The notes under the pieces were generated by a model that was not told where the DNA came from, ran no database searches, and saw only the letters and a program-made list of their open reading frames with translations. Source: Rubrivivax sp. (lineage in GTDB: Bacteria > Pseudomonadota > Gammaproteobacteria > Burkholderiales > Burkholderiaceae_C). Taken from it: 60,362 nt of DNA. Below, in pieces: positions 18,935-27,213 of this stretch. How positions within the stretch are numbered: the first letter of the stretch is position 1; every line of letters starts with the position of its first letter. A program made the translations under genes and the position numbers. The DNA is taken from positions 1 through 60,362 of the forward strand of contig JAEUPB010000102.1 in the NCBI GenBank assembly GCA_016789955.1. Reading direction: 5' to 3'.

Positions 18935-19027
18935 GGATGACAGCGGTCCCTGGACTTCTCGTGACGCGCCGCGAACCGGGCGCTGCGCGGCATTCTATCG
19001 ACGGCCCCTGCGGCCACCGCCGTGCGC

Positions 19028-20323
19028 CTAGGGATGCTGTCGCGTGCCGTCCACGTGGGCCGGGCGGCCCGGCAGCGACAGCGTGGTCGCCCGCGGTGCG
19101 CCGCGCGCGAGCACGGTGCCGTCGCGCACCACGAGCAGGCGTTGCGCACGCAAGCGGATCGCCTCCACCGGCGTGCGCGCCTGCAGCAGCACGAGGCTGG
19201 CGCGGCAGCCGACCTCCAGCCCCCAGCCCGGCAGGCCGAGGATGCGCGCGTTGGTGAGCGTCACCGCATCGAAGCAGGCCCGCATGCCGTCCTGCGACGT
19301 CATCTGCGTCACGTGCAGCGCCATCGACGCCACCTCCAGCATGTCGCCGCTGCCCAGCGCATACCACGGGTCCATCACGCAGTCGTGCCCCAGCCCCACC
19401 GGGATGCCTGCGGCCAGCAGCTCGGGCACACGCGTCATGCCGCGGCGCTTCGGGTAGGTGTCGTGCCGGCCCTGCAGCGTGATGTTGATCAGCGGGTTGG
19501 CGATCGCCGCCAGGCCCGCCTCGCGCATCAGCGGCAGCAGCTTGCTGACGTAGTAGTTGTCCATCGAGTGCATGGACGTGAGGTGCGAACCGGCCGCGCG
19601 GCCATGCAGGCCCAGGCGCTGCACGTGGTACGCCAGCGTCTCGACGTGGCGCGACAGTGGGTCGTCGCTCTCGTCGCAGTGCAGATCCACCGGCAGCCCG
19701 CGCTCGGCGGCGATCTCGCACAGCAGGCGCACGCTCTCGGCGCCGTCGGCCATCGTGCGCTCGAAGTGCGGGATGCCGCCCACCACGTCGACGCCGCGGT
19801 CCAGCGCCCGCAGCAGGTTGGCGCGCGCCGTGGGCGAGCGCAGCAGGCCATCCTGCGGGAAGGCGACGAGCTGCAGGTCGAGGTAGGGCGCGACGCAGCG
19901 CTTCACGTCCAGCAGCGCTTCCACCGCCAGCAACCGGTCGTCGCACACGTCCACGTGCGAGCGGATCGCCAGCAGGCCCTGCGCCACCGCCCAGTCGCAG
20001 TAGGCCAGCGCACGCTCGACCAGCGCATCGGCCGTGAGCTGCGGCTTCAGCTCGCCCCACAGCGCGATGCCTTCGAGCAGCGTGCCGCTGGCGTTCACGC
20101 GCGGCAGCCCATACGAGAGCGTGGAGTCGAGGTGGAAGTGCGCGTCGGCGAACGGTGGCGACGCGAGCCAGCCCTGGCCGTCGATCGCTTCGGCATCGGG
20201 TGGTGCGGCGAGGGCCGGGCCGATCGCGGCGATGCGGCCGCCGATGCACAGCACGTCGATGCCGCTGCGGCCGTCGGGCAGGCGCACATCGCGCAGCAGC
20301 AGCGGGCGGGGATTCGAAGACAC
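19028..20323 (-). CDS. Cytosine-deaminase-type amidohydrolase
   Basis: 431 residues starting at GTG 20323, which has AGG five bases upstream; GTG 20329, overlapping the dctM stop, is an alternative. Amidohydrolase superfamily: metal site ADAHFHLDST (H62, H64), DLHCDESDDP (H and Glu typical of cytosine deaminase), SHLTSMHSM, and metal Asp in GLGHDCVMDPWY. The order matches CodA and related deaminases of cyclic ureides or amines. It is translated with the TRAP permease genes, so it probably acts on the imported compound or a close product. The exact substrate is not identifiable. Confidence 0.85.
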   Translation of the reverse strand: MSSNPRPLLLRDVRLPDGRSGIDVLCIGGRIAAIGPALAAPPDAEAIDGQGWLASPPFADAHFHLDSTLSYGLPRVNASGTLLEGIALWGELKPQLTADALVERALAYCDWAVAQGLLAIRSHVDVCDDRLLAVEALLDVKRCVAPYLDLQLVAFPQDGLLRSPTARANLLRALDRGVDVVGGIPHFERTMADGAESVRLLCEIAAERGLPVDLHCDESDDPLSRHVETLAYHVQRLGLHGRAAGSHLTSMHSMDNYYVSKLLPLMREAGLAAIANPLINITLQGRHDTYPKRRGMTRVPELLAAGIPVGLGHDCVMDPWYALGSGDMLEVASMALHVTQMTSQDGMRACFDAVTLTNARILGLPGWGLEVGCRASLVLLQARTPVEAIRLRAQRLLVVRDGTVLARGAPRATTLSLPGRPAHVDGTRQHP

Positions 20324-20325
20324 GG

Positions 20326-21618
20326 TCACCTCATGAACGACGGCAGCCACAGCGACAGCGGCTGCCATTCGAGCACGATGCCCAGCGCCACCACCAGCAT
20401 GGCGCAGAACAGCCACACGCCTCGGAAGATCTGCGCCAGCGAGACGCCGGGCAGCAGCGCGTTCAGCACGAAGAGGTTCATGCCCACCGGCGGCGAGATC
20501 AGGCCGATCTGCACCACCAGCACGATCAGCACCCCGAACCACACCGGGTCGAAGCCCAGGCCGGTGACGATCGGGAAGAACACCGGGATGGTCAGCAGCA
20601 CCATCGACAGCTCCTCCATGATCGTGCCCAGCAGCACGTAGATCAGCATCATCGCGCCCACCACCGCCAGCGGCGACAGGCCCAGGTGCAGGATCCAGTC
20701 CTTCAGGTCGCCGGGCATCGTCGTGAAGTTGACGAAGCTCGAGAACAGCATGGCGGCGATCAGGATCGTGAACAGCATCGCCGTGGTGCGCGCGCTCTCG
20801 ACGAGCACGTCGAACAGGATCTTCCACGTCAGCGCGCGGCGCAGCAGCGCGAACGCGAAGGCGCCCGAGGCGCCGATGCCCGCGCCTTCGGTGGCCGTGA
20901 ACACGCCCCCGTAGATGCCGCCCAGCACCACCACCACCAGCAGCGCCACGCCCCAGATGTCGCCCAGCGCGCGCCAGCGCTCGGCCCAGCTGCTGCGCTC
21001 GCCGGCCGGGCCGGCAGCGGGGTCGCGCCAGCACATCCACGCCACGCCGGCCATCAGCATCGACGCGCACATCAGCCCCGGCAGCACGCCGGCGGCGAAC
21101 AGCTTGCCGATGTTGGTCTCGGTGACGATGCCGTAGATGACCATGATCGTCGACGGCGGGATCATGATGCCCAGCGTGCCGCCGGCTGCGATGACGCCGG
21201 TGGACAGGTGATCGGCGTAGCCCAGCCGCTTCATCGGCGGGTAGGCCACCTTGCTCATCGTGGCGGCGGTGGCGATCGACGAGCCGCAGATCGCGCCGAA
21301 GCCGGCGCAGGCGATCACGGTGGCGTGCGCCAGGCCGCCCCGCACATGGCCGATGAAGGCGTAGGCGGCGCGAAACAGCTCATGTGCCAGGCCGGCCCGC
21401 GCCACGAAATTGCCCATCAGGATGAACAGCGGCACCACCGACAGCGTGTAGGCGAAGCCGGTGTCGTAGACCACCTGCGCCGCGTTGGCCATCGTCGGCG
21501 GCCAGCCGCGCAGCAGGCCGAGCCCGACGAAGCCCACCAGCCCCATCGCGAAGGCCAGCGGGATGCGCAGCAGCGCCAGCAGGAACACCGCGCCGAAGCC
21601 GACCAGCGCCTCGATCAC
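20326..21618 (-). CDS. dctM: TRAP transporter large permease (DctM)
   Basis: 430 residues, about 12 membrane segments, starting at a GTG that overlaps the dctQ stop by 4 bp (GTGA). Family signatures: RIPLAFAMGLVGFVGLG, PLFILMGNFVARAG, GAICGSSIATAATM, GTLGIMIPPSTIMVIYG and ISPPVGMNLFVLN. It is the Na+-coupled translocation subunit for an organic acid or similar solute delivered by DctP. It is followed by the amidohydrolase with overlap or near-overlap, giving a dctP-dctQ-dctM-amidohydrolase operon. Confidence 0.94.
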   Translation of the reverse strand: MIEALVGFGAVFLLALLRIPLAFAMGLVGFVGLGLLRGWPPTMANAAQVVYDTGFAYTLSVVPLFILMGNFVARAGLAHELFRAAYAFIGHVRGGLAHATVIACAGFGAICGSSIATAATMSKVAYPPMKRLGYADHLSTGVIAAGGTLGIMIPPSTIMVIYGIVTETNIGKLFAAGVLPGLMCASMLMAGVAWMCWRDPAAGPAGERSSWAERWRALGDIWGVALLVVVVLGGIYGGVFTATEGAGIGASGAFAFALLRRALTWKILFDVLVESARTTAMLFTILIAAMLFSSFVNFTTMPGDLKDWILHLGLSPLAVVGAMMLIYVLLGTIMEELSMVLLTIPVFFPIVTGLGFDPVWFGVLIVLVVQIGLISPPVGMNLFVLNALLPGVSLAQIFRGVWLFCAMLVVALGIVLEWQPLSLWLPSFMR

Positions 21619-22109
21619 GTGACGCCCCCGGTCTCGGTGCCCGGGTGATGCTGCTCGCCCGGAGGCGCGAAGACCAGCCACAGGTGCATCGCTGCCGTCA
21701 CGGCGCACAGCACGCTCATCAGGCGCACGAACGGCGGCAGCGGCAGCTTGAGCTGCGCAGTGACGTCACCGAAGCCGGCCATCTGCCCGGCCTTGTCCCA
21801 CATCAGCCAGGCCAGGCCCAGCAACGCCGCGGCGCACAGCAGGTCCACCAGCGCCTGCTGCACGCGCCGCACGGCCGCGGGCAGCACCCGGTCGAGCGAA
21901 TCGAACACGACGTGCTCGCCCTGCATCGAGACCAGCGGCAGCCCGGCGAAGATCACCACCACCATCAGCAGTTCGGTCAGCTCCAGCGCGCCGGGCACCG
22001 ACTCCGACAGCAGCTTGCGACCGCTGACGTCGACCAGCGTCAGCAGCATGATGGCGAACAGCGCCAGCGCGGCGATGGCGCCGCACAGCGTGGCGAGCAG
22101 CTTCCTCAA
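21615..22109 (-). CDS. dctQ: TRAP transporter small permease (DctQ)
   Basis: About 164 residues with four membrane helices (KLLATLCGAIAALALF, LTELLMVVVIFAGLPLV, VDLLCAAALLGLAWL, LMSVLCAVTAAMHLWLVF) and the typical EHVVFDSLDRVLP loop. There is no ATG or GTG start: I chose the TTG at 22109 because it matches the usual N-terminus MRKLL. A TTG at 22184 would add 25 residues encoded by GC palindromes and is less likely. The chosen start codon lies in one arm of the long hairpin at 22106-22137, which could limit its translation relative to dctP. Confidence 0.88.
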   Translation of the reverse strand: MRKLLATLCGAIAALALFAIMLLTLVDVSGRKLLSESVPGALELTELLMVVVIFAGLPLVSMQGEHVVFDSLDRVLPAAVRRVQQALVDLLCAAALLGLAWLMWDKAGQMAGFGDVTAQLKLPLPPFVRLMSVLCAVTAAMHLWLVFAPPGEQHHPGTETGGVT

Positions 22110-22177
22110 GGAAACGTGGCTTCGCCACGTTCCTTGATCCCCGCGGGGGACGGCCGGCTCCGGCCGGCCTTGGGGCG
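22106..22177. repeat. Nested palindromes between dctP and dctQ
   Basis: First a 14-bp stem with one bulge (22106-22137; arms tcaaggaaacgtggc and gccacgttccttga, triloop ttc). Next come ccccgcgggg (22139-22148) and ggccgg-ct-ccggcc (22152-22165), enclosed by cccc...gggg. They lie in the dctP-dctQ gap. Such structures commonly protect the upstream binding-protein mRNA and cut back permease expression. It may also be a copy of a genomic REP-like element. Confidence 0.6.
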
Positions 22178-22193
22178 AATTCAAGGGGCCGGC

Positions 22194-23219
22194 TTACTGC
22201 AGCTTCTTGATCTCGGCGCGGAAGTCGGCCAGCACCTTGCGGGCGTCCTTCATCCCCTTGGCCTCGGCCGCCTTGACCCAGGCGTCGATCACGGGCGCCG
22301 TCTTCGCCTCGACGGCCTTGACGAAGGCGGCGTCGGCGGTGAGGAACTGCACCCCCGCGGCCTGCATGAAGGCCTTGCCGCGACGGTCGACCTTGTCCCA
22401 ACCCATGCCGAAATGGCGCGCGGCGTACTCGCCCGACAGCTCGTCGATCGCCTTCTTCACGTCCGGCGGCAGCGAGTCGTACTTGGCCTGGTTCATGATG
22501 AACACGAAGCTCGTGTTGTAGAGCCCGCCGGGGAAGAAGGTGGCGTGCTTGATGACCTTGTCGATCTTGAAGCTCTCCACCGACTCGGCGGGGAACAGCG
22601 TGCCGTCCATCACGCCGGTGGACAGCAGCTCGTAGCTCTCGGGAGCGGGCTTGAGCGTGACGTTCAGGCCCATCGCCTTGCTGAGCTCGTTGACCATGCC
22701 GCCACCGACGCGGAACTTCAGCCCCGCCAACTCTTCCATCCTCGTGATCGGGCGCTTGGTGTTGAACACCATGCCGGGGCCGTGCGTGAACACCGCCAGC
22801 ACCTTCACGCCCTTGTGCTCGTCGGCGATGGCCGGCGTGCGGGCGTAGATGCGCTGGAACGCGACCGACGTGGCCACCGCCGAGTCGCCCAGGAACGGCA
22901 CCTCGGCGAACTGCGTCGTGACGAAGCGGCCCGGCGTGTAGCCGTGCACCGTGAACGAGATGTCCGCGAGGCCGTTGCGCACCGAGTCGAAGGTGGCGCC
23001 GGGCGCGCTGACCGCGCGCGGCAGCGCATTGCAGCGCACCTTGCCCGGCACCTTCTGCTCGAGCTGCTGGCACCACTCCTTCTGCCCTTCGGTGAGCGAG
23101 TGCGACGGCGGTACCCACGACGACAGGGTCAACACGACCTGGGCGCTGGCCCAGGCGGGCATCAGCAGGACCGCAGCGGCCAGGGTGGCTCGACGCGTGC
23201 AACGGTGGAAACGGCGCAT
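22194..23219 (-). CDS. dctP: TRAP transporter periplasmic solute-binding protein (DctP)
   Basis: 341 residues, ATG at 23219 with GGAG six bases upstream. Signal peptide 1-26 (ends MPAWASAQ). The DctP family is clear: TLSSWVPPSHSLTEGQKEW, FTHGPGMVFNT, the conserved arginine motif KFRVGGGMVNE that usually binds a carboxylate, and GVMDGTLFPAESVESFK. First gene of the TRAP-amidohydrolase operon. The ligand is probably a carboxylate, from the Arg motif; its identity is unknown. Confidence 0.94.
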   Translation of the reverse strand: MRRFHRCTRRATLAAAVLLMPAWASAQVVLTLSSWVPPSHSLTEGQKEWCQQLEQKVPGKVRCNALPRAVSAPGATFDSVRNGLADISFTVHGYTPGRFVTTQFAEVPFLGDSAVATSVAFQRIYARTPAIADEHKGVKVLAVFTHGPGMVFNTKRPITRMEELAGLKFRVGGGMVNELSKAMGLNVTLKPAPESYELLSTGVMDGTLFPAESVESFKIDKVIKHATFFPGGLYNTSFVFIMNQAKYDSLPPDVKKAIDELSGEYAARHFGMGWDKVDRRGKAFMQAAGVQFLTADAAFVKAVEAKTAPVIDAWVKAAEAKGMKDARKVLADFRAEIKKLQ

Positions 23220-23408
23220 GGTGACTCCTCGGATGGGCGGCTCGGGCGGGATTGTCGGGCTCGCCGCGGCACGCATCCCGGCCCGCCCGCTAGTGGTTCC
23301 CCCTAGGGGCGGGGGTCTCCCGCGCTCGGGGGGAGGGCAAGTCGTGGTCAGCCGCCTAGCATTCCTTCGAGGCTTCGTGCCTGTCTTCCGACCATCCGGT
23401 TCGCCTTC

Positions 23409-23873
23409 ATGTCCCAGCTCGTCCGTTCCATCGTCCTGCCGTCGCGTCGGCTGCTGGCCGAAACCTGCCATGCCGGTCGGCCGCACGAGGTGGTCGAGGC
23501 GCTGTCCGACGCCGCGCAGGCCTGGGCGCGGCGGCAGGCCTGGGGCACGGCCGAAGCCCATCTCGAGGAAGCGCTGCGCTGGGCGGTGTTCGTCGGCAGC
23601 GTCGATGCACTGGTGGAACTGCACTGCCAGGCTGCCGAGATGGCCGCCTGCAGCGCCGAGCAGGGCAGGCCAGTCGAACGCGCGGCGGCAAGCCGCCGCG
23701 CCCGCGCCCACGCCGTGGAGGCCGGCCGGCTGGCCGATCGCGTGGCCTGTCCGGCGTGGGAGACGGTGGTGCTGCTGCGGGCCAGCGACGTGCTCGACCG
23801 TTGCGGCCACCGCAACGAAGCAACGGAGCTGCAGGCCCGCGCGGTGCGGCAGATGATCGGCAGCGACAGCTGA
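23409..23873 (+). CDS. Hypothetical helical protein
   Basis: 154 residues, almost all helix, rich in Ala, Arg and Glu (RRQAWGTAEAHLEEALRWAV, ERAAASRRARAHAVEAGRLA). The spacing of small and hydrophobic residues hints at two or three TPR-like helical pairs. No signal peptide, membrane segment or catalytic motif. I do not recognise a family. It stands alone, divergent from dctP and convergent with the PP2C gene (7-bp gap). Codon use matches its neighbours, which supports a real gene. Confidence 0.65.
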   Translation: MSQLVRSIVLPSRRLLAETCHAGRPHEVVEALSDAAQAWARRQAWGTAEAHLEEALRWAVFVGSVDALVELHCQAAEMAACSAEQGRPVERAAASRRARAHAVEAGRLADRVACPAWETVVLLRASDVLDRCGHRNEATELQARAVRQMIGSDS

Positions 23874-23880
23874 ACGGCCG

Positions 23881-24915
23881 CTACAAGCGCATCCAGACCA
23901 CCACGCCGGCCAGCAGCAGCACGGCGCCCCACACCATCGCCCGCAGCGTGCGACGCGACGTCCAGCGCGCGTCGCGCCCATAGGCCGCCAGCAGCTGGCC
24001 GGCGCGCTGCGACACCGGCACCGAGGCCACGTCGCCCACCAGCAGCGCCACCGTGATGTCGTCACCGCTGCCGTGGTGCGTGGCGTGTTCGAGCATCGCC
24101 GGCAGCCGGGCCTCGGCCGCCCCGGTGCCGTGGCGCTGCAGCCAGGCCACGAAGGCCTGCGACATCTCCAGCACGTCGCCGCTGTCGCGGAACGAGTTGG
24201 CGTAGCCGTCGGTGGCCAGCAGCACCAACGCCGGTCGCGCCAGCGCGCCTTCGCGCACCACGCAGCGGAAGTCGTGCTCGGCGCCGGGCCGGCTCAGCGA
24301 CGTGGTGAACTGGCCGGCCAGCCGGTCGTCCGGCGGCACCGGGCGGCGCACGCTGCCGTCGGCGTCGACGGTGACCAGGTCGCCGTCGCCGATCTGCCCC
24401 AGCACCAGCGCCCCGGGAAGCGCCAGCGCGAACAGCAGCGTGCTGCCATAGGCCAGCAGCGGGTTGTTGTGCACGCGGGCCACGCCGTCGGGGCCGTCGG
24501 CCTCCTGGAGGCGCCGCCATTCGTCCTGGGTGATCGGCCGTGCAGCAAGTTCCGCACGGGCCAGTTCGGCCCAGCGCTGCACGATGCGGCGCGGCAGCGC
24601 GATGCTCGCCATCTCGGCACGCGCCGTGCTGTCGGCAGCCTCGAAGGCCGACAGCATCGTCTGCATCGCTTCGCGGGCAGCAGACACCGCGAGCCGGGAA
24701 CCTGTGGCACTGCGGAAGTGACGCGCGCCGCCATGGCCGTCGGCGACCGCGATGCCCACGCGGCCCCGCCTGGCAGCCGCGGCGTCGAGCAGCAATGCGT
24801 CCTGGTTGGGGAGGCCGTCCTGCACATGCGCGGCACCGCGCACCGACGCACCCAGCGCACGCCACGCGGCTGCGCGCGGCATCGCTTCGGCGGTGGGCAG
24901 GGGCAAGGCGGACAT
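23881..24915 (-). CDS. PP2C-family serine/threonine phosphatase, C-terminally anchored
   Basis: 344 residues from the ATG at 24915 (an upstream in-frame extension is ignored as atypical). PP2C motifs that hold the two metal ions: GIAVADGHGGARH, GQIGDGDLVTVD, VLLATDGYANSF and HHGSGDDITVALLV. It ends in one membrane helix, MVWGAVLLLAGVVVWMRL, so the catalytic domain is anchored facing the cytoplasm. Such phosphatases usually oppose a Hanks-type kinase or act with type VI secretion or FHA proteins; no such partner is visible here. It is convergent with the small hypothetical gene. Confidence 0.87.
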   Translation of the reverse strand: MSALPLPTAEAMPRAAAWRALGASVRGAAHVQDGLPNQDALLLDAAAARRGRVGIAVADGHGGARHFRSATGSRLAVSAAREAMQTMLSAFEAADSTARAEMASIALPRRIVQRWAELARAELAARPITQDEWRRLQEADGPDGVARVHNNPLLAYGSTLLFALALPGALVLGQIGDGDLVTVDADGSVRRPVPPDDRLAGQFTTSLSRPGAEHDFRCVVREGALARPALVLLATDGYANSFRDSGDVLEMSQAFVAWLQRHGTGAAEARLPAMLEHATHHGSGDDITVALLVGDVASVPVSQRAGQLLAAYGRDARWTSRRTLRAMVWGAVLLLAGVVVWMRL

Positions 24916-25206
24916 CGGCGAGGCCGTCGCAGATCTCGGCAGCGCGGCTCCTGGGTTCTGATGGGTGCGCCAGTCTAGTCGGTGGCCGACTCGCCGCACC
25001 CCGGGGCAGACCAGTGGAAACACCGCGGCGCGGGGCGGTCATCCTTCACGTCCGCGGCCCTGGCGCGCGTCGACCCGATGCGCCGCTGACAGGTCTCACC
25101 TGCGGTTACGCACGAGGGTCAGCGCCGTCCCTAGAGTGCGGCTCGCGCCCCCGGCCCCAGCCCCGGCACGGCGCTCCTACCGTTCCACCTGACCCATCGA
25201 CAGCCC

Positions 25207-27213
25207 ATGCCGAGACTCTTCCGCGCACTCCTGCTTGCCTGCCTCGCGTTGGCAGCCCACCTCGCCCAGGCCCAGGCCACCTTGCGGGCCCCGATGCCGC
25301 TGCTGTCGCTGGCCGAGGCCCGCTCCGAGGGCGCACGGGCCGTCGAGCTGCTCGGCGACCGGCTGCCCGAGGTGGCGGCGCACTACCGCAAGTCGCCCGA
25401 GGAGTTCGCTGCACTTCTGCTGGCCGATCGCTCGCTGAAGCTCGACCGCAACGGGCGGCTGTTCGTCGAGGAAGGCGTGCGGCCGCCGCCCTTCACGAAC
25501 TCGCCCCTGGTGTCGGCCGACAGCGCGGTGGACGGCACGCTGGCGCCGCTGGACCAGACCTTCCTGCTGCACAGCCGGCCGGGCGCGAAGCGAACGATCT
25601 ACCTGAACTTCAAGGGCGCCACGCTCAACGGCACGGCGTGGAACGGCAGCGCCACCACGGTCACCGCACTGCCCTTCGACCTCGACGGCCTGCCGTACTC
25701 GTACAACACCACCGAGCTGCAGCGCATCCAGTACATCTGGCAGCGCGTGGCCGAGGACTACGCTCCCTTCGACGTCGACGTGACGACCGAGGCACCGCCG
25801 GCCGACCGGCTGACCCGCAGCAGCACGTCTGACGACGTCTACGGCACCACCGCGCTGATCACCAGCCGCTCCGGCGTGTATTCGTGCAGCTGCGGCGGCG
25901 TGGCCTACATCGGCGTCTTCGACAGCGTGGGCGACTACTACAAGCCGGCGCTGGTCTTCTACGACGCGCTCGGCCCCGGCAACGAGAAGTACATCGCCGA
26001 GGCCATCTCGCACGAAGTCGGCCACAACGGCGGTCTGTACCACGACGGCACCGCCAGCGTGGGCTACTACGCCGGCCACGGCAGCGGAGCCACCGGCTGG
26101 GCGCCGATCATGGGCGTGGGCTACTACCAGCCCCTGGTGCAGTGGAGCAAGGGCGAGTACGCCGGCGCCAACAACGTGCAGGACGATTTCATCGACATGC
26201 AGGCCAACGGCCTGCCGCTGCGCGCCGACGACCACGGCAACACCCCCGGCACTGCGACGCGGCTGACCGGCACCACCAGCGGCGGCCTCACGAGCTACAC
26301 CGTGGAGGGCGTCATCGGACGGGCCGGCGACGTCGACGTGTTCGCGTTCGCGAGCGGGGCCGGCAGCGTCAGCTTCACCGTGTCGCCGGCCGCGCGCTCG
26401 GCCAACCTCGACGCGGTGCTGGAGCTGTACAACGGCGCCGGCACGCTGCTGGCCAGCGCCAACCCGGTGGATGCGCTGAACGGCAACCTCACGGTCGTGC
26501 TGCCTTCGGCCGGCACCTACTACGTGGCGGTGCGCGGCACCGGCAAGGGCGACCCGGCGACCAACGGCTACACCACCTACGGCAGCGTCGGCCTGTACGC
26601 GGTGACCGGCACGGTGCCGGCGGCCACCGGCACGCCGCCCATCGCGGTGATCGCGGCCACGCCCACCTCCGGCACCGTGCCGCTGACGGTGAACTTCTCG
26701 GGCACCGGCTCCACGGATGCCGACGGCACCATCGTCGGCTACGCCTGGACCTTCGGCGACGGCACCTCCGCCGCCGGCGCCGCGGCGACCAAGGTCTACG
26801 GCAGCGTCGGCACCTACACGGCCCAGCTCACCGTCACCGACAACAGCGGCCTGACGGCGCTGAAGACCGTGACGATCACCGTCAACCCGGCGGTCACGCT
26901 GGTGCCGTTGGGCGTGGGCAACATCGCGATGAGCGTGCGCAACCAGGGCAACGGCGGCCGCGCCACCGCGGTGGTGACGGTTCGCGACAACGCCGGCCGC
27001 GTGGTGCCCGGCGCCACCGTCTCCGGCACCTGGAGCGGCCTCGTCACCGGCAGCGCCAGCGTCGTCACCGGCAGCACCGGCAACGCCACCTTCAACTCGG
27101 CCACCACGCGCAGCCGCGGCACCTTCATCTTCACGGTGACCGGCATCACGCTCGCGGGCTACACCTACACGCCGGCCCTGAACGTCGAGACCAGCGACTC
27201 GATCTCGCGCTGA
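25207..27213 (+). CDS. Secreted metzincin-type zinc protease with PPC, PKD and Ig-like domains
   Basis: 668 residues. Signal peptide 1-24 (LACLALAAHLAQAQ). The catalytic domain has a full metzincin zinc site, HEVGHNGGLYH (H269, E270, H273, G276, H279), and a likely Met-turn at M302 in APIMGVGYY. Then a pre-peptidase C-terminal (PPC) domain about 355-470 (DVDVFAFASGAGSVSFTVS ... TYYVAVRG), a PKD domain about 478-560 (SGTVPLTVNFSGTGSTDADG, WTFGDGTSA), and a last beta-sandwich about 565-665. It is probably secreted by type II secretion to degrade protein or matrix. Its last 49 bp overlap the convergent cyclase gene tail to tail. Confidence 0.88.
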   Translation: MPRLFRALLLACLALAAHLAQAQATLRAPMPLLSLAEARSEGARAVELLGDRLPEVAAHYRKSPEEFAALLLADRSLKLDRNGRLFVEEGVRPPPFTNSPLVSADSAVDGTLAPLDQTFLLHSRPGAKRTIYLNFKGATLNGTAWNGSATTVTALPFDLDGLPYSYNTTELQRIQYIWQRVAEDYAPFDVDVTTEAPPADRLTRSSTSDDVYGTTALITSRSGVYSCSCGGVAYIGVFDSVGDYYKPALVFYDALGPGNEKYIAEAISHEVGHNGGLYHDGTASVGYYAGHGSGATGWAPIMGVGYYQPLVQWSKGEYAGANNVQDDFIDMQANGLPLRADDHGNTPGTATRLTGTTSGGLTSYTVEGVIGRAGDVDVFAFASGAGSVSFTVSPAARSANLDAVLELYNGAGTLLASANPVDALNGNLTVVLPSAGTYYVAVRGTGKGDPATNGYTTYGSVGLYAVTGTVPAATGTPPIAVIAATPTSGTVPLTVNFSGTGSTDADGTIVGYAWTFGDGTSAAGAAATKVYGSVGTYTAQLTVTDNSGLTALKTVTITVNPAVTLVPLGVGNIAMSVRNQGNGGRATAVVTVRDNAGRVVPGATVSGTWSGLVTGSASVVTGSTGNATFNSATTRSRGTFIFTVTGITLAGYTYTPALNVETSDSISR

